Assembly: GCA_030613025.1 (NCBI GenBank)
Contig: JAUWMT010000011.1
Span: forward strand, 1-62,941
Direction: 5' to 3'
DNA length: 62,941 nucleotides
Source: Candidatus Cloacimonadota bacterium
Lineage (GTDB): Bacteria; Cloacimonadota; Cloacimonadia; JGIOTU-2
Positions 44,696 through 55,800 of the stretch are shown here, piece by piece. A model generated the notes under the pieces. The model was not told the origin of the DNA. It saw only the letters and a list, made by a program, of their open reading frames with translations, and ran no database searches. The first letter of the stretch is position 1, and every line of letters starts with the position of its first letter. The translations under genes were made by a program, and so were the position numbers.

Positions 44696-45646
44696 ATGAA
44701 AGAACTACCAATTTCAATTTTATGTGTAGAAGATGAACATATTATTCTCCAGTCACTCAAGGATATGCTTGAGGATAAAGTACGAAATCTTTATCTCGCA
44801 ATGAATGCTCAGGAAGCGATTGAACTCTTCAAAAAGCACAAACCAGATCTGGTCATTACAGATATCAAAATGCCGGGTATGGATGGGTTGGAACTTCTTC
44901 GTGAAATAAAAAAGATAAAAAGAGATACCAAACTTGTGATCCTTACAGCTTTTGGAAAAAAGAATTATCTCATGGATGCGATCACTATTGGCGTGGATAA
45001 GTTTATTTTAAAACCAATTGAAGAGGATTCTTATTTAAAGGAATTGCAGGATCTATCTAACTCTATTAGACTTGAAAAACAGCTTCGACTTGAAGAAGAA
45101 CGAAGAAAAAAAGCTCAGCAAGAATTGGAAGAAGCTAATAAAAGATTAAGCAAATTAGCTCGGACTGATCCACTAACAGGACTGTCCAATCGTCGGGATA
45201 TTTATGAGAAGATAGAATATGAGATCAGGCGTTTTGAGAGAAATAATGAAACATTTGCAATTGTTATCGGAGACATCGATGATTTCAAAGATGTTAATGA
45301 CAATCTCGGGCATGATGCCGGTGATTTCGTGCTCTTTTCATTGGCTCATCAAATACGTTCCATTCTTCGAAAGCAGGATGTCGTAGGAAGATGGGGTGGA
45401 GAGGAATTTATTATGATGCTTCCTAATACACACTTAAAGGGAGCCAAGATCATCACAGAAAAGATCAGAAAAGCCATCGAAGAGAAAGTTATACATTATC
45501 AGGGCAAGGAGATTTCTATTACGTTAACTTTTGGTATAGCAGTATTTGATGAGATGCAGCCAATGAATGATTGCATAAAAAAAGCTGATATTGCACTTTA
45601 CGAGGGAAAAAAGAAAGGGAAGAATTGTGTGGTGGGGTCCGGATAA
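44696..45646 (+). CDS. Response regulator with diguanylate cyclase (REC-GGDEF)
   Basis: The 316-residue protein has an N-terminal receiver domain (residues about 5-120) with phospho-acceptor Asp in PDLVITDIKMPGMDG and the conserved Lys in DKFILKPIEE. A coiled-coil linker (EKQLRLEEERRKKAQQELEE) leads to a GGDEF domain that makes cyclic-di-GMP from GTP. The active site reads GRWGGEEFIMMLP, a functional form, and the DPLTGLSNRRDIYE and NLGHDAGDFVL motifs are present. No histidine kinase gene is adjacent. Together with the HD-GYP protein, this gene provides opposing activities on c-di-GMP in one cluster. Confidence 0.95.
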   Translation: MKELPISILCVEDEHIILQSLKDMLEDKVRNLYLAMNAQEAIELFKKHKPDLVITDIKMPGMDGLELLREIKKIKRDTKLVILTAFGKKNYLMDAITIGVDKFILKPIEEDSYLKELQDLSNSIRLEKQLRLEEERRKKAQQELEEANKRLSKLARTDPLTGLSNRRDIYEKIEYEIRRFERNNETFAIVIGDIDDFKDVNDNLGHDAGDFVLFSLAHQIRSILRKQDVVGRWGGEEFIMMLPNTHLKGAKIITEKIRKAIEEKVIHYQGKEISITLTFGIAVFDEMQPMNDCIKKADIALYEGKKKGKNCVVGSG

Positions 45647-45828
45647 TTAGTGATATAAGAAAAATTCAGTCTGAAATATTTTTACAACTGTTAAAAAACA
45701 TATAGAACTTGGTCTATAAATAAAATATTTTCACCCTCTTAAAAAAACTTGACGATCATCTTGACTACATTACCTTTTTGTTCAAATTTTTTTGAATAAA
45801 AAATTAATCATGAAAGCACTTAATAAAA

Positions 45829-46824
45829 ATGACTAAAAAATATTTGCCAATACTCTTTCTAATTATCTTATTATTCGCAAGTTGTGCTGATTTCCTTGAG
45901 CCGATTTTCAAGAATGGAGAACTCGTAATTGAAGCAATTATTCCCACTATCGGCTTTGCCCGGGATGTGTTTGTTTCTGATGATTTCATCTATATTGCTG
46001 AAGATCAATGTGGTTTTTCAATTTATGATAAAACGAATGATTCGCTTATAATCCATTATTATGGGTCTATCAGAGAGGCTCAATTAATTTATTGCGAAGA
46101 ATTGAATAACACTTTATTTGTTTATGATGATTACGCAAGACCTAGCAAAATATGGACTTTTGATATATCCGACATGAATAATCCAGTTAATACTTTTAGC
46201 CTTTCTGGAGGAACCAGTAAAGTAAAGTCTATGAAATGCAATTTTATAAATCAGGGGGAAATTGATCTACAATGGACAAATGATAAAATTTTTACCAAAG
46301 AAAATTATTGTGTTGAGGAGCCGTGGTTAAGTACATCCGAACAGTACGAATTCCCCAATGCAATAGAAGGTTTTGATGTTCTTGATACGTTACTCTTCGT
46401 AACAGGCGAGCAAAGAGGATTATATATAACGAATCGAAATAATGGAAACATCATAAGTGAAGTTAATACTCCCGGAACTGCAATCGATGTTAAGGTTCAT
46501 GATAATTATGCTTATGTTGCCGATAAAGAGTATGGCATTTCTGTCATTGATATTTCAGATATCACTCAACCGGAGCTTGTTTACAATCATGATACTTCAG
46601 GATATGCTCAGAGAATCGATGTTGAAGGAGATTATCTTGTGGTTGCTTCGGGTGGTGGAGGAGTGTATCTCTTTGATATTTCTAACAGAGCTAAGCCAGA
46701 ATTCGCAGACAGGTGGGATGATTCGGATATTGGATACACATATGATGTGGATATGCATAATGGGGAAGTATTTGTTGCAACCCGTGAGGGTGTATATCGA
46801 ATGTTAATTATTCAAGATAAATAA
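45829..46824 (+). CDS. Lipoprotein with LVIVD-like beta-propeller repeats
   Basis: This 331-residue protein begins with a lipoprotein signal (MTKKYLPILFLIILLFASCA; lipobox LFASC). The body contains repeats of the LVIVD type, such as VFVSDDFIYIAEDQCGFSIY, DNYAYVADKEYGISVIDISD and DYLVVASGGGGVYLFDISN, which form a propeller in surface lipoproteins. It probably binds ligands or proteins at the envelope; no enzymatic motif is evident. It is followed by the C25 peptidase gene with its start 16 bases after this stop, so the two are likely co-transcribed. Confidence 0.85.
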   Translation: MTKKYLPILFLIILLFASCADFLEPIFKNGELVIEAIIPTIGFARDVFVSDDFIYIAEDQCGFSIYDKTNDSLIIHYYGSIREAQLIYCEELNNTLFVYDDYARPSKIWTFDISDMNNPVNTFSLSGGTSKVKSMKCNFINQGEIDLQWTNDKIFTKENYCVEEPWLSTSEQYEFPNAIEGFDVLDTLLFVTGEQRGLYITNRNNGNIISEVNTPGTAIDVKVHDNYAYVADKEYGISVIDISDITQPELVYNHDTSGYAQRIDVEGDYLVVASGGGGVYLFDISNRAKPEFADRWDDSDIGYTYDVDMHNGEVFVATREGVYRMLIIQDK

Positions 46825-46840
46825 AATGAAGAGGAACCAG

Positions 46841-49800
46841 ATGAAAAAGACACTCATAGTTTTAATTCTCAGTTTTATATGTTTTTCATATGTAAATGCT
46901 TCATCCAGCGAGACAGTCGCTTTATCTCAGGATGAAAAAGTAATGAAATGTCAATTCTCAGATTTGAAAGTATCGGAGCTTCGTTTTGAACTTCCGGATT
47001 TTGAACAAACTTTACTAAATGAAAAGAATGTTGAATACACAAAAATTAGCATTCCGACTGAAGGAGCATTGATGCTCGAAGGATATCCTGATCTGCCTGT
47101 TATAAGCAGACTTATTGCTATTCCGTCTCAAGGATCGGTGAGTTATGAAATTGAAAATATTTATGAAGAAGTTATTTCGAATGTTGAGATCTATCCCTAT
47201 CAAGTTGAAAACAGAACTTCTGTGAATTTTCAAAGGAATGAAAAAATTTACAATGGAAACGAACCTTATCCAGCTGAGATCATTTCAATCTCTGAACCTC
47301 AGATCATGCGAGATCTGCGTCTGGTTCGTGTAACGATCCAACCCTTCCAATATTTCCCGGAAACGAAGGAACTGCGTATCATCAAGAATGCCGATGTGCG
47401 TATTACCACTTCCGGCACAAGCGGAATGAACGAGAAATCATCACATAGAAAGATTTCACGTTTTTTTGAACCATTATATAAATCCATGATTTTGAACTAT
47501 GAAGAGATATTCAGAGATGTCGAGTATCAAGAACCTAGTTACTTATTCATATATCCTACCGATGCAACCGTTGCTGCATATCTCACTTATATCACGGATT
47601 GGAAACATCAAAAGGGATTTCATGTTGAAACGGCTGATCTTGCTCATACCGGTTCGAGTTTATCACAAATTAAGGCTTTCATACAAAATGCCTATGATAC
47701 CTGGGCATATCCACCGGAATTCATTTGTCTTGTCGGTGATGCTGGAGGTTCCTATAATATACCCACTGGATACTATTCGGGTGGAGAAGGAGATCAATAC
47801 TATACCTTGCTTGAAGGCAACGACATCTTAGCAGACGTTTTTATTGGAAGACTCTCATTTAACTCCCTTTTGGAATTTCAAACGATAATCAACAAGCTGC
47901 TTAGTTATGAAAAAACACCCTATATGACAAATACCGACTGGTATAAGAAAGCACTTCTTGTTGGTGATCCATCAACATCCGGACCCTCCTGTGTATCAAA
48001 CTGCAAATTTGTGAAAGAGGTCATGCAGGCATACTCAAACGAATATGATTTTGATGAGATATATTCAAGCCCATTTGTGTCTGGAATTGCAAATTCGATT
48101 AATAATGGTGTGAGCTATTTTAATTATCGCGGATGGCTTGGAATGAGTGGCTGGGGTAATAGCAATACCGCAGCACTGAATAATGGATATATGCTTCCGT
48201 TTGTTGTTATACCAACCTGTGGAACAGGAGATTTTGAAGGAACTAACGATTGCGAAAGTGAATATTTCTTAAAAGCCGGCTCTCCTTCAACACCCAAAGG
48301 AGCAATTGCAGCAATCGGTACAGCAACAATGAGTACACATACCACATTTAATAATTGTATCTCCGGCGGTGTATTTACCGGAGTGTTCCGCGACCGTATT
48401 TTTAATCCCGGTGGTGCACTCGTTCGGGCAAAATTAAGTCTCTATAACAGCTATCCCACAAATCCCAATAACTGGATTGAATGCTATGCCTATTGGACTA
48501 ATCTTATGGGTGATCCTGGTATGGAACTTTGGACAGGAGTACCGATTCAATTGGAAGTGACACATCCTACAATGGTTGCAGTGGGAACTAATAATATTGA
48601 AATTACTGTCAGAAATACTTATGGATTTGTAATTGAAGGGGCATGGGTTACTATACTTCAGGAAGGTGATAACATTTTTGAAAGCGGTTATACTGACTCA
48701 AATGGAAAGGTACTACTCCCTATCAACACATCGATCACAGGGAGTGTCATCGTTACTGTTACAAAGCATAATCACATTCCATATATATCAGAATTCCTCA
48801 TTTTACAGGCAAACAGTTTTGCGAGTATTTCTCAGACAACAATTGATGATGATAACAGCGGGTCATCTTCAGGAAATAATGATGGATTGGTCAATCCCGG
48901 AGAAGATATAGAGCTTATCATAAGCTTGAAAAATCATGGAAACAATGATCTTTATAATGTAACTGCAACGCTAGAAACTAATGATCCGGGGGTTACGATC
49001 ACAGATAATGCAGAGAATTTTGGAGTGATAAATGCTAACCAAACAGTGCAGTGTGCGGATGATTTCGATTTCTCTGTTGATGCTGATCTTCTTGGTGGAG
49101 CTGAAATATGGTTCGATCTCATCATTACTGATAACGAGTCACATGAATGGATAGATCGATTTTCTATTCCAATAAACGGAGCAAATCTTGATTTTGTAGA
49201 GTGTACAATCCTTGATGGAGATGATGGTATCTTAAATCCCGGTGAAACAGCTCAATTAATTATCACACTCAGAAACTCCGGTTCGGTTTCTGCCCAAGCT
49301 GTTGATGGACTGCTTCTTAGTAATGATGATACGATCATAATAAATGACAGTCTCGGTTTTTGGGGAGTGATTTATCCTGATGATACAAGCACAAATAATA
49401 CCAATACTTTTGAAGTCTATGCAGATACGCAGGTCATTCCCGGGAGTCAATTTCAATTACCTCTTCATTTGACCAATAGTGCGGGATATGATGATCAGAT
49501 AACTGTTACGCTGGAAGTCGGAATCGTTGATGTCGGTGATCCTTTGGGACCCGATGCCTATGGATATTACTGTTATGATGATGAAGATACGGACTACAGC
49601 ATAGCTCCATACTATTCGTGGATTGAGATCGATCCTGATTATGGTGGCAATGGAACTGTCCTAAGTCTTTATGATGGTGGAGATGATGGTGATATCGCTA
49701 CAATCGACATACCATTCAGCATGAAATTTTATGGGCGCTTTTATCATGAAATCACAGTTTGCACTAATGGTTGGCTTGCGCCAGGTGGGTCAGAAGAATT

Positions 49801-52282
49801 TGCCTTTATGAACAGACCCATCCCAGAATCGCTAGGACCTTCTCCAATGATCGCTGCTTTCTGGGATGACCTAAAAACCACCGGCAGCAGTAATATCTGC
49901 TACTATTACAATTCCAGTTCCCATTATTTTGTTGTTGAATGGTCTCATATGAGCAATGATTACAATAATGCTGAGGAAACTTTTGAGGTTGTGATCTATG
50001 ACCCCTTGTATTATCCAACTCCTACGGGTGATTCCGAAATATTATTTCAATATAAGGTTTTTAATAACGTAAATGCAGGATACTATTCGGGATATATTCA
50101 GCATGGGGAATATGCAACTATTGGTCTGGAAGATCATTCTGGACTTGTTGGTCTTGAATATAGTTTCTGCAATTCCTATCCTACTGCAGCAAAAACTCTA
50201 ACCCATAATTCAGCTATTTTCTTTACAACACGGGGTACAGAAGTACTTGATCCGCCAATTGCTGGCGTGACGCCTTTAGAATTCACCTTTGTGCTGGAGC
50301 AGGGACAGACGGGCTCTGATGTGCTGAGTATTTCTAATACCGGTGAATCCAATCTGATATATTCTATTGAAAAAGATTACAATATCGACCGCGATGCAGG
50401 CGGACCTGATAGCTATGGTTATATGTGGACTGATTCCAATGAACCTGGCGGTCCTGATTATGATTGGATAGATATCGGCGGAATCGGTACACAGGTTACA
50501 TTCACTCATAATGATGTGGGCTCAGGTCCATTTAATATCGGTTTTGATTTTGAATTTTATGGTGAAACCTATGATGAATTTATCATCAGCCCCAATGGTT
50601 GGATTGGGTTCGGTGTCGATTGGACTGATTATCATAACTACTCGATACCTCGTAACGATGCACCAAAACCTGCTATCTTCGGATTCTGGGATGATCTTGA
50701 TCCTCTTCAAGGTGGTAATGTGTATTATTATACAAACAGCACAGATAGTCTGATTGTCTGGTTCGACCATGTGATCCATTATCCAGGTGCGCAAAACGGC
50801 ACTTATGATTTTGAGATAATTATTACAAGTGATAATGGGATTAAACTCCAATACCGCTCACTTAGTGGTAATCTCAATTCCTGTACAGTTGGAATTCAAA
50901 ATGAAACTGGTTCGGTCGGTTTGGAAGTGGTGTATAATGATAACTATTTACAGAATAATCTCGCAATCGAGTTTTATAGAGTCATTGACTGGCTAACAGT
51001 TGATCCTTCTGGTGGAGTTGTTTTCGAAAATGATACACAGGATATCGATATTACGGTAGATACTGGCGAGCTTGAATATGGACAAAATTACCAGTGTGAT
51101 CTCTATCTCACGACTAATGATCCCAACCTCAGCCAAATCGTTATACCGGTGTATTTAACAGTAGGAAATATTGATGAAGGTACCGTACAGGGTATTGTCA
51201 CACTTCTTGGTGGATCATCCACTCCTGATAATGTTACCATTGATATAGGCGGCATGACAATCTATCCGGATGAGATAGGATACTTTGAAGCGGTTATTCC
51301 TGTGGGCAACTACACTTTAGAAGCAACCTGTCCCGGATATGATAGCTATATTGAAGATATTGAAGTATTGCTTAATCAGACCACAGTAGTAAATCCTGTT
51401 CTGGAATACATTGAAGCACCTGAGAATGTATGGGTTGAACTCTCTGAAGACTACCGTGCTACAATAGTTTGGAACAGTGTTTCGCAATACACAGATTCCA
51501 AGCTTTTTCAATCCTATACTATTGCCAGACAATTGGATAACGGAGACTGGATAATTATTCAAGAAGGATTAGCAGACACTTCCTACATTGATAATCTGTA
51601 TAGCCAATCGGATGGGGAATATAAGTATGGTGTAAAAGCTGTGTACGAATTCATGCAAAGCGAGCTTACTCAATCCGACGTCCTTCCGATCTTCCGTTTT
51701 GTGGATGTCCAGTTTGAATTTACTCTATCTGATGGTCAGACACCACAAGGGATTTTTCTCAACTTAACAGGTCAGGATACGGTCTATGCACAAGTATATG
51801 AAGATTCAACTCATGCAAGCGGTATTTTGTCCTATACCGATGTTTTCATGGCTGATTATCATCTTACTGCAGAAAAAGTAGGTTATGAATCTGTCGATGA
51901 AATAATAACGATAAATGCTGAAACAACGAATTTTGAGTACACACTCCAATATGTTATCGCAATCGGAGACGAGCCGGTTCCTCTGGTAAGTAAGATCGAG
52001 CAGAACTATCCGAATCCCTTCCATATATCTGGATTTTCACGCGGGGGAACCGAGATCAATTATCACGTGCATAAAGCGGCTAAGGTTCGCGTAGAGATAT
52101 TCAATATCAAAGGAGAACGTGTTGCTATTTTGGTTAATGAAAGCATGATAGCCAGTTTATATTCCACCACATGGAATGGTCTTGATGATCACAATAAAGC
52201 AGTAAGTTCAGGGATATATTTTTACAGATTGATGCTTGATAATACTACCATAGAAAGCAAAAAGTGTGTTCTTATTAGATAA
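46841..52282 (+). CDS. C25 (gingipain-like) family secreted protein with type IX sorting domain
   Basis: The ATG at 46841 has GAGGAA seven bases upstream and gives signal peptide MKKTLIVLILSFICFSYVNA; an upstream ATG at 46826 is less likely. A C25-type propeptide region (to about residue 220) is followed by the peptidase-like domain. The catalytic Cys region is present (VIPTCGTGDFEGTNDCESEY, Cys near residue 460), but the His motif reads YRGWLGMSGW with Trp where the paralogue has His. Later modules are Ig-like repeats, two nidogen-like modules (FYGRFYHEITVCTNGW and FYGETYDEFIISPNGW), a carboxypeptidase-regulatory-like module, a fibronectin III-like stretch and the FlgD-like sorting domain (YPNPFHIS, FNIKGERV, SGIYFYRL). 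It is probably exported; peptidase activity is uncertain. Confidence 0.9.
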   Translation: MKKTLIVLILSFICFSYVNASSSETVALSQDEKVMKCQFSDLKVSELRFELPDFEQTLLNEKNVEYTKISIPTEGALMLEGYPDLPVISRLIAIPSQGSVSYEIENIYEEVISNVEIYPYQVENRTSVNFQRNEKIYNGNEPYPAEIISISEPQIMRDLRLVRVTIQPFQYFPETKELRIIKNADVRITTSGTSGMNEKSSHRKISRFFEPLYKSMILNYEEIFRDVEYQEPSYLFIYPTDATVAAYLTYITDWKHQKGFHVETADLAHTGSSLSQIKAFIQNAYDTWAYPPEFICLVGDAGGSYNIPTGYYSGGEGDQYYTLLEGNDILADVFIGRLSFNSLLEFQTIINKLLSYEKTPYMTNTDWYKKALLVGDPSTSGPSCVSNCKFVKEVMQAYSNEYDFDEIYSSPFVSGIANSINNGVSYFNYRGWLGMSGWGNSNTAALNNGYMLPFVVIPTCGTGDFEGTNDCESEYFLKAGSPSTPKGAIAAIGTATMSTHTTFNNCISGGVFTGVFRDRIFNPGGALVRAKLSLYNSYPTNPNNWIECYAYWTNLMGDPGMELWTGVPIQLEVTHPTMVAVGTNNIEITVRNTYGFVIEGAWVTILQEGDNIFESGYTDSNGKVLLPINTSITGSVIVTVTKHNHIPYISEFLILQANSFASISQTTIDDDNSGSSSGNNDGLVNPGEDIELIISLKNHGNNDLYNVTATLETNDPGVTITDNAENFGVINANQTVQCADDFDFSVDADLLGGAEIWFDLIITDNESHEWIDRFSIPINGANLDFVECTILDGDDGILNPGETAQLIITLRNSGSVSAQAVDGLLLSNDDTIIINDSLGFWGVIYPDDTSTNNTNTFEVYADTQVIPGSQFQLPLHLTNSAGYDDQITVTLEVGIVDVGDPLGPDAYGYYCYDDEDTDYSIAPYYSWIEIDPDYGGNGTVLSLYDGGDDGDIATIDIPFSMKFYGRFYHEITVCTNGWLAPGGSEEFAFMNRPIPESLGPSPMIAAFWDDLKTTGSSNICYYYNSSSHYFVVEWSHMSNDYNNAEETFEVVIYDPLYYPTPTGDSEILFQYKVFNNVNAGYYSGYIQHGEYATIGLEDHSGLVGLEYSFCNSYPTAAKTLTHNSAIFFTTRGTEVLDPPIAGVTPLEFTFVLEQGQTGSDVLSISNTGESNLIYSIEKDYNIDRDAGGPDSYGYMWTDSNEPGGPDYDWIDIGGIGTQVTFTHNDVGSGPFNIGFDFEFYGETYDEFIISPNGWIGFGVDWTDYHNYSIPRNDAPKPAIFGFWDDLDPLQGGNVYYYTNSTDSLIVWFDHVIHYPGAQNGTYDFEIIITSDNGIKLQYRSLSGNLNSCTVGIQNETGSVGLEVVYNDNYLQNNLAIEFYRVIDWLTVDPSGGVVFENDTQDIDITVDTGELEYGQNYQCDLYLTTNDPNLSQIVIPVYLTVGNIDEGTVQGIVTLLGGSSTPDNVTIDIGGMTIYPDEIGYFEAVIPVGNYTLEATCPGYDSYIEDIEVLLNQTTVVNPVLEYIEAPENVWVELSEDYRATIVWNSVSQYTDSKLFQSYTIARQLDNGDWIIIQEGLADTSYIDNLYSQSDGEYKYGVKAVYEFMQSELTQSDVLPIFRFVDVQFEFTLSDGQTPQGIFLNLTGQDTVYAQVYEDSTHASGILSYTDVFMADYHLTAEKVGYESVDEIITINAETTNFEYTLQYVIAIGDEPVPLVSKIEQNYPNPFHISGFSRGGTEINYHVHKAAKVRVEIFNIKGERVAILVNESMIASLYSTTWNGLDDHNKAVSSGIYFYRLMLDNTTIESKKCVLIR

Positions 52283-52293
52283 ATAAAGGTTAA

Positions 52294-52790
52294 ATATGCC
52301 ACAAAGACAGGAAGATTCACAAAGAAGAATTAACTGGATTGTCTTTTAATTTTAAGTATTCCCAAGCAGGTGCTTGGGAACGAGAAGTTAATTTAACTTT
52401 GTATATTCTTCGTGATTTTGAGACTTCGTGGCAACAAGGAAAAAGAAATAAAATATGCCACAAAGACCCGAAGACCCAAAGATTCACAAAGAAAGTTCAA
52501 CGGATTTGAAGTTTAATTTTAAGCATTCCCAAGCAGGGGCTTGGGAACGAGAAGGTAGTTTGAATTTGTGTATTCTTCGTGATTTTGAGACTTCGTGGAG
52601 TGTGTTCTTATTAGATAAATAAAGGTTAAATATGCCACAAAGACTCGAAGATTCACAAAGAAAGTTCAAGGGATTTGAAGTTTAATTTTAAGCATTCCCA
52701 AGCAGGGGCTTGGGAACGAGAAGTTAGTTTGAATTTGTGTATTCTTCGTGTCTTTGTGCCTTAGTGGCAAAAAAAAGTTTCCACAAAAGT
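52294..52790. repeat. Threefold intergenic repeat with central REP palindromes
   Basis: Three units of about 140-180 bp begin at 52294, 52454 and 52631, each with TATGCCACAAAGAC. Each has an outer inverted arrangement: GCCACAAAGAC-like at the left and TTCGTG...TTTGTG...GTGGCA-like at the right. In its middle is a REP palindrome (52358-52384, 52524-52551, 52693-52720). Before unit 3, the last codons of the upstream peptidase gene (TGTGTTCTTATTAGATAAAT and the following spacer) are duplicated at 52599-52630, which shows a tandem duplication event. No gene is present in this 532-bp spacer. Confidence 0.85.
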
Positions 52791-52814
52791 AAATAATTTT
52801 TTGGAGTTTTAATC

Positions 52815-55800
52815 ATGAAATTTTTTTTGTTCATCACTATAGTTCTATTTATATGTTCTTCAGCTTTTGCAGATGTTATTGAAAAAACTTACTATTTCAA
52901 GGATCCACATTTCATCGAAATAGATGCTCAATATCAGCTTATATCATTTGAATCAACACTGCAATCAGCACCGGCAGGAAATCCCTCCGTACCGTATTAT
53001 GCAGTTTCATTGCTTCTACCTTTCGGGCAGGAAGCTTATGAAATTGAAGTAATTCCTAAAAGCAAAACTGCAATTCCCGGAAATTATGAACTTTATCCAA
53101 TGCAGTATTCGCAGCCCTATTCAAAAGGTTCGTCGGGTGAATTTGTGATAGATCAGGATATCTATAATAAAGCAAAACCCTATCCTGAATCCATATATGG
53201 GACGCTTTCAACTCACTATATGAATGGCTATGGATTTGCTTTTACAACGATAACTCCTGTGGAATATATTCCAAAAGAAAAAAGTATTTCATACTATAAA
53301 AGCATTACAGTCAGAATCCACACAAAACCAGTGAAAAATGAAGCACATGTTGCAATACCGGCTTATATTTCCGATTCGCAAATAAATACTCTGAGAAAGC
53401 TTGCTCAGAATGATGAGATGTTTTCTGCATATCAGCGCCTACAGCGTGACGGAGGATATGAAATTTTGCTTATCACTCCCGAAGCATTTATGAACGATTT
53501 CTCAGATTTGACCGGCATGTATCTTACACAGGGTTTGAGGACAGAGATCGCTACAACTCAATCTATAAACCTGTCTATGTCCGGTGTTGATCTTCAGGAA
53601 AAGATAAGAAATTACATTATTCAAGAGTATCAAAATAACGGAATCCAACATGTGATAATTGGCGGTGATGATGAGCATATTCCGCATCGAGGTTTCTTCT
53701 GTGAAGTGCAGTCTTCCTCTGTCTATACTGATGATGATATTCCTGCAGATCTTTATTATTCTGCGTTGGATGGAACCTGGAATGATGACGGAGATAATCT
53801 CTGGGGCGAGATAGGGGAAGACGATCTGTTGCCAGATGTATCTGTCGGAAGAATGTCTTTTAGCGATTCTACAGAACTCGCTCATATTCTTAATAAAACT
53901 ATGATGTACCAGGAAAATCCGGTTCTCGGAGAACTTACCAAACCCATTCTTGCAGGAGAACATCTCTGGAGTGATCCCCAAACATGGGGTGGCGATTACC
54001 TGGATCTGCTCATTGGTTATCATGAAGATAATGGCTATACAACTAATGGTATTCCCGCTAATCAGAACATAGAAAAATTGTATGATAGGGAACTGGGATA
54101 CTGGGATAGCTCAACTCTTATCAGCAAGATAAATGAAGGAAAATCCTATATCCATCATTCGGGACATGCAAACACGACTTATTGTATGAGAATGTACAAC
54201 AGCGACATAACGAATGCAAACTTCTCAAATTTAAATGGAACAACTCATAATTATACACATATATATACCCATGGCTGTCTTTCAGGTGCTTTTGATTCAA
54301 ATGATTGTATCGCGGAGAAAATAGTTAACCTGGAAAATTTTGCAGCTTCATTTATTGGAAATTCACGTTATGGATGGTTCAACGAAGGACAAACCGAAGG
54401 TCCTTCCGAGCATCTTCATAGAGAATATGTGAACGCTCTTTACTCCCTCAAAAAAGACAGGATAGGGGAAGCTCACTTGAATTCCAAGATAAATACCGCA
54501 CCGTGGGTCAATGCTCCTGGTCAACATGAAGAGGGTGCTCTGCGTTGGTGTTTCTACTGCTGTAATGTCATTGGCGATCCTGTTATGCCCATCTGGACTG
54601 ATGAACCAATTGATATTCAGGTCATTTATCCCGATAGTATTTTTATCGGGCAGGATCAAGTACAAGTTACCGTTACAAGCATTGGAACTGATGCGGAAGG
54701 ATTGATTTGTACTCTTCTTGAAGATGGAGTATTTCACGGATCTGCAGCAGTCAACGCGATAGGAGTTGCAAATATAAATATCGATCCCGTTTTTACTGAT
54801 GTGGGTACTGCACAACTTATTGTAACAGGCTATAATTGCCTAAAGTCAACTTATGATGTCATGATAATTCCAAGTACTGGTGCGTATATCATTATCGATA
54901 GTGTAGCAACCAAAGATGACAATAACAATATTCCTGAATATTCTGAGGAAGTAAGTTTTGATTTTGTGCTGGAAAATGTAGGAACTCAGGATGCGACAAA
55001 TGTAACTGCCACTCTTTCTTCCGATGATGAATATATTACTTGCTCTTATTCCGCAGCTTTTTTTGACACGATCTTTGCAGGCGGAACTGCAATGCAGGAA
55101 AATGTGCTTCCAATAATTATTGATGATTATGTACCCGATCAGCATGTAGTTGCGTTGTCAATGAATATTACTGCGGATGACAAGCAGAATTGGGATACCC
55201 AGTTTGCAATCATTCTTAATGCACCGGTTTTGGAAATGGGAAATTGTCAGATTGATGACAGCTCAGGTGACAATGATGGTATTCTTGATCCGGGAGAAAC
55301 AGTTATTATGACTATCCCGACACTCAACACCGGTCATGCTACCTCGCCGGATGCTCAGGCAACGCTATCCTGCTCAGAAAATTTGATCACTATCCAGAAT
55401 TCATCTATTCCACTTGGGCAGATAGAAGCCGGAGAAAGTGTAAATGCGAATTTCACTGTTACTGCAAGTTCCCAGCTTGAAGAAGGAACTGCAATCATTT
55501 TTGAATATGATGTAATAGCCGGTGCGTATGAACTTGAGGAAGAATTCGGCATAACAATAGGTCTTATTATAGAAGATTTTGAAAAAGGTGATTTCGGTAT
55601 GTATGATTGGTATTTTGGTGGACAGGCAGATTGGGCGATCAGCGAAACAAGTCCTTATGAAGGTAATTATTGTGCAAGATCAGGAAATATTCCAAACGAC
55701 TCCGAGACTTCTTTACTTATCGATGTAGAAGTTTTCTCCAATGGTGAGATCAGATTCTGGAAGAAGGTATCATCAGAGAATAACTATGATTTGCTGCAAT

